Origin: Himantopus leucocephalus
Taxonomy: Eukaryota; Chordata; Aves; Charadriiformes; Recurvirostridae
DNA length: 64,000 bases
Assembly: GCA_003993805.1 (NCBI GenBank)
Contig: RSEF01000006.1
Span: 25,099,200-25,163,199 of the forward strand
Direction of reading: 5' to 3'
Numbering within the stretch: the stretch's first letter is position 1; every line of letters starts with the position of its first letter. The notes beneath the pieces were generated by a model. It ran no database searches and was not told where the DNA came from. It saw only the letters and a program-made list of their open reading frames with translations. Of the stretch, positions 1 through 20,000 are shown piece by piece. The position numbers and the translations under genes were made by a program.

Positions 1-8345
<8,345 letters not shown>

Positions 8346-8398
8346 GGCGAGGAGCCGCCGCAGCCACCCGTCAGGGAGCAACAGCCCAGCCCTCGGCG

Positions 8399-8408
8399 GC
8401 GCATGCGC
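8399..8408. promoter_or_regulatory. NRF1-type palindrome in the ACTR1A promoter
   Basis: The 10-mer GCGCATGCGC is a perfect NRF1 consensus palindrome. It lies 54 bp upstream of the ACTR1A start codon. NRF1 sites of this kind are typical of TATA-less housekeeping promoters. Occupancy is inferred, not shown. Confidence 0.7.
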
Positions 8409-8457
8409 GGAAGGGCGGCGCGGAGCCGCCTGGGTGATGTATTCCTCCGGCCGCGGT

Positions 8458-8480
8458 GCCTGCTGGGAAGTGTAGTCCGC
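8458..8480 (-). promoter_or_regulatory. ZNF143 (Staf) type motif, promoter-proximal copy
   Basis: On the minus strand this reads GACTACACTTCCCAGCAGGC, close to the ZNF143 consensus (ACTACAATTCCCAGCATGC). It lies about 113 bp upstream of the ACTR1A ATG and is oriented with that gene. ZNF143 typically activates bidirectional and housekeeping CpG promoters. Confidence 0.7.
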
Positions 8481-8520
8481 CCCCCGCGCGGCGCCTGGCG
8501 GGAAGGCGCGCCGGGAGCGG

Positions 8521-8544
8521 GGCATGCCGGGAGGTGTAGTGCGC
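8521..8544 (-). promoter_or_regulatory. ZNF143 (Staf) type motif, distal copy
   Basis: On the minus strand this reads CACTACACCTCCCGGCATGC, a second match to the ZNF143 consensus. It has the same orientation as the first copy and starts about 63 bp further upstream. The copies differ internally (ACTTCCCAG versus ACCTCCCGG), so this is not a recent exact duplication. Confidence 0.65.
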
Positions 8545-8560
8545 GGAAAAAAAAGAGCGG

Positions 8561-10150
8561 AAATACAAAATGCAAAAATACCCACGGGCTGGAAACTGCC
8601 TTTTGGGCGTGAAACCCGGGTGGGGTGGTGGGTGCTGTCTTCCTTCCGGGGGGCAACTGTGCACTGCCACCAAAAACCACTGGATTTCAATTGGCTGATT
8701 TTCAGTTTAATAGATTCCACCCCACCCCACCCTAATTTTCTAATCAGAAAAAAGTGATCACATCGCCTTCTGCGGAGGGAATCTGTCGCTAATGAAAGCG
8801 TTTCACTGTCCCATCGCTTTGTGGGATCACCTCCACAAACTGCTGGTTGTAAGGCGTCTGTTCTCCCATTATTACCCGGTTTCCCCGCATTTTTTGAGGC
8901 ATGGCAACCAGAAAAGAAGTGTCGGTACAAAGAACGCACGCAATACACACCCCAGTATTAAATAATATGCCCCCTCCTGTTTTCCATTTGCTCCGTGCTC
9001 TAAAAGCACTTTGAAGAACTGATGATGGACAAAGACACTAAAATGATGTTTACTTGAAACTCTGAGCAACGTCACTGGGTCTTGAAATTAGTGAAAACGA
9101 ACTTCGCTGCCAATCAGTGCACACGAGGGCTGGCTCAGAACTTGCCCGTCTCCTCCCGCACCTTTCATGCAGACACTGAGACTTTCCTTCCGTAGTTTCT
9201 GCCTTCAGCCCAAGCAGATCATCTAATCTCAGATGTTCACCACTCACCTACTGTAAAAGAGGGGTTATTTTGTATGACAGGATGGGGGGGGGTTAAATTA
9301 TTTCAAGACCAGTGTTGTATCACCTCAGTAAATGCCAGGAGAGACTCATTATAAAGTGTGCATTACGCCAACACAGCATTTCATACATGACTGTTACGTT
9401 TATCTTTTCAGTTGGCTGTAATTGACACAAAATTGTCACAAAAAGTAGTATCGCAGTAACGGGACAAGTGAAATACTGTTGGTTGTGAGAAGCAGTGATT
9501 CATGAGAATGCCAACTGCTCACCTCCTTTCTCGGTGGATAGTCATTTGTTTGCTCGCCAGCTTCATGACTATATGTGATCTCCTAAAAGCTATGTTGTGA
9601 ACGTTGACTTTGGAACAAACTCTCAGCTGTTTAAATGAGAAATGCAACGAGCAGGAGCGCTCATCCTGTCCTATCAGCACTCTATAACTCATTTTAACTC
9701 TATGCTGATTAAAAAGCTGGACACTGCTCTAGCAAAGATGCGTAGGACTATCCTACGCCGGCTCACACGTACATACGAGGCTTTGCAGGACCACAGATGT
9801 AGCTGCAACTCGGGAATGAGCCAGACCTTCAGTGTGCTTAGTACGCAAGTTAAGATCCTCGATCAGACAGCCCCTGAACTTCACCTACTTTGCGCTGCTT
9901 CTCAGCTGCCTCTGAGGGACCTACAAGCACAGAAAGGTGCATGGGGAGAATAAAGGCGCAGTGAGGATCAGAGAAGGGATAGAGAAGGCTGTGACAAAAG
10001 CCCTAAGAGCAGCAGTGAGGGGAATAAGGCTGTCAGCTGGCCACATCTCGGGGCACAGCCACGGTCCCCCAGAACCACAGGGCTGTGAACAGCGTGGGGA
10101 CAGCGCTGCGCCTCACGGCCAGCCCTGCTGGTGAAGCCCGACGGTACCGG
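8561..10150. other. Intergenic spacer between the two CpG islands
   Basis: About 1.6 kb of moderate GC content between the ACTR1A and SUFU islands. It contains no recognisable exon, transposon or RNA gene. A short CCACC-type C-rich repeat lies near 8707-8732 and a G run near 9285. The open frame at 9642-9953 (plus, 103 codons) resembles no family I know and looks like chance. Confidence 0.7.
8690..8694 (-). promoter_or_regulatory. CCAAT box upstream of ACTR1A
   Basis: ATTGG on the plus strand within CAATTGGCTGA reads AGCCAAT on the minus strand, a good NF-Y core. It lies about 345 bp upstream of the ACTR1A start codon, just outside the CpG island. Confidence 0.4.
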
Positions 10151-10417
10151 CTGCTGAACCGCTGCCGTTTACAGCCTCGCCCCTTCACCTAACACCGACA
10201 CTGGCTTCAGCGCCGGGGCTGGGGGCGGCTGCGGCCGGGGAGCTGCCCCAGGACGGGCCCTGCCCCGCTGTCAGCCCCCTGGAAGAGACCGGGGCCTGGG
10301 AAAGCCCCTGCCGGGCCCTGCTCGGGCCTCCCGCCCGCCCGGGCGCTGCCGGGGCCTCTCACCGCCCCCTGCCGCGGGGCTGCCCCCGAGGCCGCCCCAC
10401 GGGGATCCCTCCTCTTC

Positions 10418-10433
10418 CCNCCCCCCCCCCCCC
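10418..10433. repeat. Poly-C run with embedded N
   Basis: CCCN followed by 13 C residues about 375 bp upstream of the SUFU ATG. The N is at 10420, so the true length is unknown. Confidence 0.85.
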
Positions 10434-10606
10434 TCGGTCCCGCCCGCAGGACCTCCCCCTCAGCCCCGCGCCCCCCGGCAGCTCCGCACCGCGCTCCCCT
10501 CAGCGCCCGGCCCGGGCCCCGCCGCCGCCGCTAGAGGGCGCGCTGGAGGCGCGGCGTGAGGGAGGGAGGGAAGAGGCGCGGCCGCACCTCCGCGCCTCGC
10601 GTCGCC

Positions 10607-10611
10607 ATTGG
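10607..10611 (+). promoter_or_regulatory. Inverted CCAAT box in the SUFU promoter
   Basis: ATTGG within GCCATTGGCGG lies about 200 bp upstream of the SUFU ATG in the CpG island, a typical place for an NF-Y site in a TATA-less promoter. Confidence 0.5.
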
Positions 10612-10809
10612 CGGAGCCGCCGTGTCACTCATCGTCGCCCGGGCAGCGGGGCCCGCCCCCTCCTCCCGCAGCGCCGTGCCGCGCAGCGCCGCTTGGGCCG
10701 GGCCGGGCCGGGCCGGGTGCGCGTCGGGCCGGGAGCGGAACCGAGCCCAGCCGAACGGGCCGCGACGGGCGGGACCGGGACGGGACCAGCCGCCTCCGCC
10801 GCGCCGGAC

Positions 10810-11009
10810 ATGGAGGGCGTGCGGCCTGGCGGGGGTCCCCCCGCGGGCGGGCCGGGTTCAGGCTCGGGGTCCGGCTCTGGCTCCGGGTCCGGCTCCGGCT
10901 CCTTCCCGTCGCTCTTCCCGCCGGGGCTGCACGGTATCTACGGCGAGTGCCGCCGCCTCTACCCCGACCAACCCAACCCGCTCCAGGTCACCGCCATCCT
11001 CAAGTACTG
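10810..11009 (+). CDS. SUFU: SUFU coding exon 1
   Basis: The ATG at 10810 has G at -3 and G at +4, a good Kozak context. The exon encodes [15 protein letters not shown], then eight Gly-Ser dipeptides (residues 16-31), then [15 protein letters not shown] and [20 protein letters not shown]. It ends TG of a split tryptophan codon before GTGAGG. From LFPPGLH onward it matches SUFU almost residue for residue. The first 31 residues are low-complexity and unlike the Pro/Ala-rich human N terminus. The frame stays open upstream, but only through non-ATG codons. Confidence 0.95.
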
Positions 11010-14000
11010 GTGAGGCGGCCGGGGCTGCGGCCTGGAGGGGGGCGGGGGCCTTGTGTGGGNNNNNNNNNNNNNNNNNNNNNNNNNNNNNNNNNNNNNNNNN
11101 NNNNNNNNNNNNNNNNNNNNNNNNNNNNNNNNNNNNNNNNNNNNNNNNNNNNNNNNNNNGGGGACCCTGTGCGGGGCCGAGGTCCTTGTGTGGGGTTGGA
11201 GAGAGTTTGGGGGAGCAGTGAGCGAGGGAGGAGTAGTGGGGTTGGGGGAGGCTTGGGGCAGCAGTGGGGCTGGGGACGCCGCACGGGGCGGGGGGAAGGA
11301 GGCAGTGGGGCTGGGGAGGGTTGCAGCAAGGGCGGAGGGACTGGAGGTCGAGTGCTGAGTTTGGGGGGAGATGCGAGAGTTTTGGGGTTGTGTGGTGGGT
11401 CTGGGGGAAGAGGCATTAGCGATGTAATTGGGTGTTTGGGAGGTGTATTGGGGAGGTTTCCTGTGGAGGATGTTCTGGGAATAGAGGGAAGGGTCTAGGG
11501 AGGGATGCACTGAAGACAGGAGTATGTATTGGGGCTTCTGGGGTGATTTGGAGCTTCCCTGAGTGAGGGGTGGCTGATGAGGGCCTTGGCTGGGGCAGGT
11601 CATGGGAAAAGGGAGCATGTGTTACTCAGTGGAGGGGTTCCAACAGAGGGTGGGTGGCTGGAGTTTGCCCTCCTGGACAGGAGGCACGAGCTCTATCTTC
11701 TGGCCTGGAGCTTGGGGTTTGAGTATGGCCAGCACTGACCAGAGGGAACCTGTGTTCCAGCCTCCAAGTCTGATGCATGCTGTGCGTGTACCCGTAAAAC
11801 CCACGGGGCAGAGCCAGCTTCTCTTGCCCTTGCGTAGCCATGTGTTATCACAGACTGTGAATCTGCTGCTTACTGTCTCTGCTGACACAGTGTCTGACAC
11901 CAGTAACAGCAGTTGTTTATGTGGGAGACTGGCATGAAGTAAGTGCTTGGATGTTTAGCTATCAAGATAAGTGTCTAGCCCTGTGCGAAGAGGAGTTCCT
12001 TTTGCTTTTTACTATCACTTTGCTGCTCAGCCCGCTCCTCTGGGCGTAAGGAACACGATCAGGTCACCACTGAATGTCTGATGGACCACTCCCTATTCCA
12101 ACACTTGGAAAAAGTTTAGTAAACGCTCAACTTCTTTATTTACAGTTTGTTTTAACCTGTATGTCTCTATCTGGTTGAGCCCTGAGCGTAACATCCTCCC
12201 GGTGTTCTGCTCTGACAGCCAAGCTATTGCTGTTGTCTTTCAAAGGACTGTTGTTTTTATGAGGTTCTAGCAAGAAATATGTCTGTTAGCCCTTATTGCT
12301 TAGGGGGGTTTTTGTACTTAAACTGACACAGCGTGTTGAGATAAGATGTTGCAAATCTGAGACCTCAAAATACAAATAATTTCTTAATCATCTGTGTGGG
12401 TCAGTGCTGCGGTACTTTGGTGGTGGTCTGATCCGTCTGTTTTTACACCTATTTCTAGTCTTAGCTATTCAAGCTTGATGAGTTTCCAGTCACCTTCATT
12501 TGGGAGTCAGCACTTCTTTTCCGTCAACAGCTTAAAACAATACTGACTAGAGTGACATAAGATTTGCGGGGGATGGAGGGAGATTTAGGTTTATAACAAA
12601 GAGCGGCAAAGACCCTTGTTTGGGAAGAAACCTTGCTGCGTGTTTGCTTAAGCGGTTGATTAGGGCTTCACTGCAACTGGAACTCAAACACTAGAAAAAC
12701 TGCTATCTGCTATTGGCAGCGATGGTCGGTTGCAAGCAAGAAGTAATGTGAAGGCTTGTGTATCCTGGTATTTTCTACTTAATGATTCTTCCAACTGTCA
12801 GCTGAACTGGCAGCAAGAACTGAGAGCTTCGCTCGTAGAAATCAGAGGTGAGCTTCTTACTGCTGTCCTGTGCAGGAAATTCTTGTGTGAGGTCTAGCCT
12901 ATGTGTACGCTACAGGTACCTGCTCTCCCTTTGATAGCAAGGTTGGCAAAATTTGGAGGTTGGTTTTGTTGAAGTCTGGTAGAATGACTTCTGCCACCGC
13001 TTGCTCTCCGCAAATCTCCACTGCTCTGCCTGGGCTGCCAGCTATTAGTTGGTTTAGATTAGAAGAGGAAATTGCTGAACAAAGTTCCCTGCCTTAGGAG
13101 AAATATTGTAACACTAATCAGCTTTTAATTATATGTATCAGTTTCTCTATGGTTAACAGCAAATTTTTTCTTCAGGGAGCTGAAGTTATATTCTTGGGCT
13201 TGCATGGCAGAGCGGATCCTTACTTCCTAATGTTGGAGAATCTGCAGAACCGCATACCTATTAAATGAAGGGGTTTAGTCTTGTGGAATATTTCATGGAA
13301 CTAGTTTTTTTTTTTAATGGTATTTGCATATCTTGGGAGAGAGTTTGTGATTGCAATTGGAACTCCTTGGAAGAGTTCCTGGCTGTATTTATAAAGGCCA
13401 CGCACTGAGAAGGAGTTTCTCTGTGTTGATATCCAGTATCCACTTTTATTTTTAAAACATTGTTGAGTATCTCTAAGTGAAATATCTTGATGCATAGAAT
13501 TGCTGGTGAAAAAACGAATTTGTAATTTCCTTTGTGATAGGTTTTGAAATAGGCAGAATTCAGGCTGGACTGCTGGTTTTTCATCCCCTGTCTTGAATTC
13601 AGGACATGCACGCAAAAACCAGCACACTGACCTGTGGTCTGCAGCCGCTTGGGGATCATGGACTACTTCTGCAGGGCTGTCAAAAGGTAGCTGTGAAAAG
13701 CGGTCCTGTTGTCAGCTGCTGGGAAGCAACCACAAACAATCCACTAAGGACTTTTCAGGGTGAATGTATTGGGAATTTTCCATTTTTTTCCCAATGTGTA
13801 GCTGTTTCCTCTCTGCCTACTTTGGATTTCTCCTTCCACAGAAACTTCAGAGCACTCTTAACATCAGTCAAAAGAAGACTCTCGGTGCAGATGCAAATAC
13901 TGGGTTTCCCCCGAGGCTGCCCTTCTTGCTCCTGAATGAGCTCCATGAATAGAGAATGTAACAAATTTGTACTGTACCTCTGGCTTTGAAGTTGGGCTCT

Positions 14001-17000
14001 TCCTAATAAAATCCTCCAACGCTTCCAGCTCTTTGTGTGAACGCGTGTACTGATATGTAGATTGTGATAGAAGGTCGAACCCTGCAACAGCGGCTGTGGG
14101 CGGGAGGATGTACCACAGCAGGCATTAGCGGTGCTCGACTAGTTAGTGTAGCAGTGAAACCTGCCACTGAAACTGGATAAAAATCTGTACTGACGAGGCT
14201 TTGCTGAGCATTATTGCCGTGAGTACGTTACTAGCTGTGCTCCCGGTAGCTGGTTTGAAGCTAGTGCTGGATGCTCCTTCAGTCACAGTGGTTTCAGGAC
14301 AGGTATATGGCCTGGATGTGTATTTTTCAGAATTTAATTAGTCACTGCTGCAGGTTTTTTGTCTGACTCTCTTCCAAGCCTACCAGATTTCTCAGGCAGT
14401 AAAGAAGGTCTGCCTGGATTGTAGTGCAGGGTGTAAATCAGCGGGTAGCCAACTCTGGCTGGGTCTGCTCTGGGCAGGAGAGTTCTGCTCCTCCGAGCTG
14501 GCTGGTGCTGCATCGCTGCAGCTGCCTCCTGGGTAGCATGGTGCTGCAGGTCCCCGGAGAGGCTTGGCCTTTGGAGAGAAGCATGGGGTTGCCGGCAAGA
14601 GCGAGGGAAAGGTGTCAGGCTTGCCTGGTGCCATCTAGGCAGGATTTGCTTGCTGCCTGCATCAGACCTGATGAATGCATTTGAGTAGCCCTGGGGAGGA
14701 GCGTGCTCGCAGAGCAGTCCCCATCCTGAAAAAGGGCAGTCTAAGGGTTTGTCTTGCGTGTTGTCAGTGTCAAAGCACCTGTGTCAGCAGTGTTCCAGTG
14801 TGAGTCGTTTGACATCTAAGGTGTTATTAAACCCAGTTTAGAAGCAGGTTTTGTGTGTATGTGAGATGCTTGTTGCTTAGCAGGTGAAGGTGTTCTCCCT
14901 TCACTGCAAACCCTACACATCTGCTCTGCCCACTGGCTAATCTCTCATACCAGTTTGCTGGTCAGCGTATTGACCTCCCTCGCTCTGGAGTCTTCCCAGT
15001 CAGGTAACTTTGGATAATTGTGCATGGCTGCTGCTGTTCACTGACAGTCCTTGGGGGCTAGTGACTGTCCTGGCTGGAATTGCTTCAATCTGGCTGCTTC
15101 CATCAGGGATCCAGGAGTGGGGAGCCCGAGTGCTGCCAAGGGTGTTGGTGCCATGCTCTGAATGGGCATCTATGACAGAGATCTTGGACAGCCTCCAGCA
15201 TGACCCAGTGCCGGTGAGGAGGAATGGAAAGGCAGGTGGAGATGTGGTGCATTGGGGAGCCTTGTTTTTTTTCTGAGTGTTTCAGTCTATCACTAGACTT
15301 CGAGAATGGATTTTTCCAGGCTGATCAAACTCTGCTGTATCCCAGGGTCTAACATGCGTTCCCCGTGCTTGCTCACCAGTTTGCTTTTTACACCATAAAG
15401 ATGATGCCTGTCATACGAGAAGGTTGTGTAATTCCGACAGCCCTTGCCTGTGGACCTCTCTGTGGCGAGACTGATGCAGCATTGCAAAGTGACTTTTTTT
15501 TGCAGTGCCAGTGACCCCAGGTCTGAAACCCCCTGTTTGCTCAAGGGTCTCTCCTAAATGAACTTCAAGAAATTGCTGTACTGAGTGAATGTGCTCTAGG
15601 GGTAACCGTGCAAGCTCAGGGTTAAACCTCTTCTGCGCTGATTGCCTGTTTTCTGAAGCCAAAGGGTGTAACTACCAGCAGACTGGTTACGCTCATGCCT
15701 GAGGATGGAAATGCTTGTCAGAGTTTCCTCTCTGCTGCCTTGTAGCATCGTTCTCATGCGGGACTCTGAGAAGGGTACTGGCCTTAAGTTGGATAACTGC
15801 AATTAAGCTTTGGTGTTTGATCACTCCAGAGCATCCTTGGTAAGGTAAGGTATGAATCTCCGCACATGAAGCACAGGTACTTCCAGGAGGCAGGGAGCAG
15901 TGGTAGTGGACTAGCAGCCTGTATGCTGGAAAAGTATTTCTTGCCAAGCCTGCCAGTGTTTGATATAAGGCAGCGGTACTTTAATCAGGGAACAAAACTG
16001 AGGTGCTCAAATACTTTTTGTGCAGCAGTTGTGGTGTGCGTAATGATGATACACAAACCCCCAGGGCTAGCAAGGGAAGCACAGTCATGCCCTGCAACCT
16101 GCAGATGGTAGAGTCAGGGTCTGAACAGGCAATGCAGAGGAGGGAAGTTAATGTGTAACAAGTGGTTTGAATGAAGGGGGGTCATCTTAGTTTCATTCTC
16201 TTGTTTGGAGCAGTTGAGAGTATTTTACGTGAAGAAGTGAATTGGAGGCAGGAAAGAGTTAAACAGTTGTTCAGGCTATTCCGTAAATGCTTGTGGTAGG
16301 TGGTTTGATGTCTTGTCTCTTCTAGCTTCCTTCTACCTCTGGTTTTTATGATTGACAGGGTAAACAGCGAGGAGAACAGTCTAGCACATTCCTTCCTTTG
16401 GTGGGGAGTTGACCTGCCTCTGTGCAGGCAGAGGTGATGGCGAGCGGCAGGAGGAGCGTGCTGTGCTCTCTGCTGGCACACCAGCCTCCCTTCCTTGTGC
16501 CTTGTAACAGGGAAGGGTGGCTGCAGGTTTTGGTGATTGCTGCTTAATGTAGTCTGGCTGTGCTGTATTGACTTTTAAGTAACGTTATTTTAAGGAACCC
16601 ATTCTAATGTTGAAGCAGAGGCTGCAATGATGCTTTTTACTCATTCTTGATTAATACAGATAGTGTATTTTTGAAGTTCTGGTACTAATTTTCCTGAATC
16701 AATGTTTTTCTCCTCCACTATTTTAGTGTCATGTTTATGTTCAGAAGTATAGATTACTTTCCTCAAAACTTAGCCATTTCAAATTCTGCTTTGAGGAATA
16801 GTGTCAGGTTTTGTTTTGTTTTGTTTTTTTAATTGAGGTATGTGCCTCTGGACTGAATTAAGAGCTTGCAGTGCAGTAACAGCTATTGCTCTTCTATTAG
16901 TACAATTTTCCAATTTTCTTTGTGTTTTGTGGAAGCTTTAATATGATTTTCCGGAGGTTTTTATGCTTTAACATTAAAAACATTGTAGTATGTTGCATAC

Positions 17001-20000
17001 ATTTGCCTGCTTGTGCTTGAAACTTTCTGGACTTCATAGAATCATAGAATTGTTAAGGTTGGAAGGGACCTTTAAGATCATCAAGCCCAACCATTAACCT
17101 AACCTGACAAAACCACTTCTAAACCATATCCCCAAGACTTAACCCAACATTTCTCCTCTATTTTTTTTTTTTTTTTAGAGGTAACTCAAACATGCTAATT
17201 TCATTTTTGTCACTAGCTATGTTTTAAAGCAGGTCTTTGTACAGCCCCTTGTAACACCTGTGGAGACTTCCCATTTCTCTTGAATAAACTAACTTAGCTA
17301 AGAATCTTTCTGTTTTTAATGCAGGTTGGGAGGACCTGATCCTCTGGACTACGTTAGCATGTACAGAAACCTGGGAAACCCAGCGCTGAATGTTCCTGAG
17401 CACTGGCACTACGTCAGCTTTGGGTTAAGTGACTTGTACGGAGACAACAGAGTACATGAGTAAGTGTCATTTAAGTTCTGTTGCTTTGTGTTGTGTTTTG
17501 TGTTGCATTTTGGGTCACCGTGGGTAAAACCCTGTCCTGCTGTTCTTATTATTTGAACAGCTGATTTTCTGCTGAGAATACCCTAGCCTTGGTCTCGCAA
17601 GGGGTGATGTATGCCTGTTCTTGGATGTAGAAGAATTGCTACGTTCTCCTCTGCAGGCTTTGAATGCAATACCTTTTCTTGTTAGCGTTAAGTCGAGTGA
17701 CTTTTTTATTATTCTGTTTTTTAAACTGCTTGGGAAACTTTTTTTTTTTAACTGAATGTCTTGTTGTGTTTTTCACTCTTGGTAGTCTGTTATGGTCATA
17801 TGCTTAAATCCTGACCTCTCCCTGTGCATGTTAAATGCCTTCCTCTGGAAAACTGCTGTAAGGGCATTTTTCCTATTGCTGGCACAGCAGTGTTACTGTC
17901 AGCCGACTGCCACCCCAGTTGCTGCTGTATAAATGCCAATCTGTGTAACAGAAGCATAAAATTCTAATTGTTTGACTATCTTTTCTCCACTAATTAAATT
18001 ATTATCTTCGCTTGTTGGTCTTTAGCAGGCATTTTGTATTAGACCAGGCAAGCGGCGTGATCTAACCTTATTCCTGTTTTTCTTTTACTGACCTTGTTCG
18101 TTAACTCCAGTTAAAGTGAGTAGCAGTAGCCAAGCTGTCATGATCTTGAGGTTGTGAACATGGCCTTTTAACCAGCCAGAAATGGCAGAAGGTTTCTGCT
18201 GTCGCTGTTTACTGAAACTGTCTTTGTGCTGTTTCATAGTTGCAGGCTAAATGTCCTTGATGAATGGTGCAGCAAAGGCCCCAGTTTGTTCATCCAAGCT
18301 TTCCCTCTTTTGTTTCTCTTGGTTAAGATTCAGCCACCAGGTTTTTTTTATGCAGGTGCTTCTTTTGCAACAGCAGCAGTCAGACAGTTTCTTTAACCTT
18401 ACCCATGTCCTCAAGGCAGTTTCTCATGTTTATGGTTACAGAGCTGTTTTTCAGAAAAGTCTTTTAAGACTGGAGTTTATACAGGACCGTAGTGTCAGAG
18501 AGAACTGCCTGGGGCATTTAACCAGCACATCTACTAGCAACAAACACCAGTCATTAGTTGCTGGGGCAGAGGAAAGGTAGGGCAAGTGAAAGAAATGAAG
18601 AGAAATGAGGTTAAAGGCTTCCTTGCCTCGCTTCTACAAGAGATCCTGCCATGGGCATGCAGGCCTTCGCATGGTGCCTTTTCTCTCAGATCATGATATT
18701 TCATCTTTGCCGCTGAAAATCTGAGGTTGCCAAGTTAGGTGATGTGTGTTTGCCCACCTTGTTTCGATGGGACTAATGTTGGAGAGGGTAAGTGCTGTGC
18801 TGACTTCCTCTCTTTGGTGACTTACTAGCCTGAGGTTGGTGAGACTATTCTCTTGGTGAAACTCTTTCCTGATGGTTTTGGGTGAGAGCAGGGAGTGGAC
18901 ATGAGGGTCTCGGCTGAAGACATGAAGGGTGATGTGTTTTTATGAATGAATTGTGTAAGGACACAGCCTCCTTGGCCCTGGCACATGCTCTGGATTCTCA
19001 CTCCCACAACCTGTCAGCTAGACCAAAACCTTTTGTTCTTCTGTAGTGGAAAACTTGGGGAGGGGGGGAGGAGTGAAAGTATCACACAGGTGGAATGTCA
19101 CCAGTTTAAATGACTTCCTGTCATGAGACCTCCTAACTCTTCATGCTGTCGTATGGTTTAGTCTGGAAATTTGGATTGAGATAGTGGAATATGCCTTTTG
19201 CTGGTTGTAGGGCACAGGAATTAAACCCCCATATCTAGACATAGGCTGTAGGCAATTTTCCAAGGCCTGTTGAGTGAAGCAGGAGAAAAGTTCCTGAGTG
19301 CCCTGCGTGTACATGAGCCTGGGAGGAGGCTTAGAGAACCGGTGTGCCTCGGCTGCCTCCGGCACCGTGCTGCTGGAGGCTGCTGCAGCTGAGCAGTACA
19401 AGCAGAACAGCCCTTGCTGCTGCGCTGCTTTGGGGACGTTGGCTGCAACCTCTTGAGCACATGCCTGCACAGATCCGTCAAAGTGATTTCTGTGCCCTTG
19501 GTACATGCGCGTGTTTCCCTTCTCTCTGTGTGGCTGGAACAGTGTTCCTGGCTCCAGAGCAGGGTGTCCCTATGTCACTCGCCCTGAGATGTTCAGCTGT
19601 CTGCAGTCTGTCACCTTCATTTTGGCCTCATTCTTGGAGCTACAAAACTTCATACTATGTGTGCTGTCGAGAAGGCTGGCTCTGCCTTTATGGCAGATAG
19701 TCTTAATATACAATTATGCATGTGGTAAAGCTGTCAAAACCTACACATCTCTTAAACACTGAACCTGAAGTTATTACAAGGTAGGCAAACACTGTAGACA
19801 GGCAGAGAGAAGATTTTCAAAGGAGCTCGGCACCCACCATCAATTCTTGCTCCCAACAGCAGTTACTGTTTACTAACTAGTCTTGAAACACGACTGCCAT
19901 GTGAACTCACATCATTGTGCTCATTGCAGCAATGTAGTGATTTTCCTGCGCGCTCCAGAGGCTCTTGTTCTTCATCAGAGAATTTAATAAAGCCCTGGTT

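Larger units (their letters stand above)
10150..11400. promoter_or_regulatory. SUFU: CpG island over SUFU promoter and exon 1
   Basis: A very GC- and CpG-rich block spans the presumed 5' UTR, exon 1 and the start of intron 1. It has GC-box-like CCCGCCCCC near 10650 and a GGGCC tandem near 10695-10717. I find no ATG between about 10150 and the proposed start codon at 10810, which supports that start. The island contains an assembly gap (11060-11159), so its sequence is incomplete. Confidence 0.85.
11010..17324 (+). other. SUFU: SUFU intron 1
   Basis: A 6.3 kb GT-AG intron. The first 350 bp are CpG island with G-rich repeats and an assembly gap. The rest is single-copy sequence with a (TTTTG)n run near 16809-16830, a CR1 3' fragment at about 17034-17152 and a T16 run at 17161-17176. 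I see no other exon. Confidence 0.85.

Noticed and set aside
9642..9953. 103-codon plus-strand ORF between the two CpG islands
   Set aside because: It has an ATG and sits upstream of SUFU, but shows no recognisable protein features and no promoter or splice context of its own. Probably chance.
10693..10809. Upstream in-frame extension of SUFU by 39 codons
   Set aside because: The frame is open, but the codon at 10693 is TTG, and there is no upstream ATG in the island. The start at 10810 has a good Kozak context and matches the expected position of the SUFU N terminus.
10556..11618. Long open frames across the SUFU gap region on both strands
   Set aside because: They depend on the run of Ns and on GC-rich sequence lacking stops. 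Only the spliced exon 1 frame is supported.
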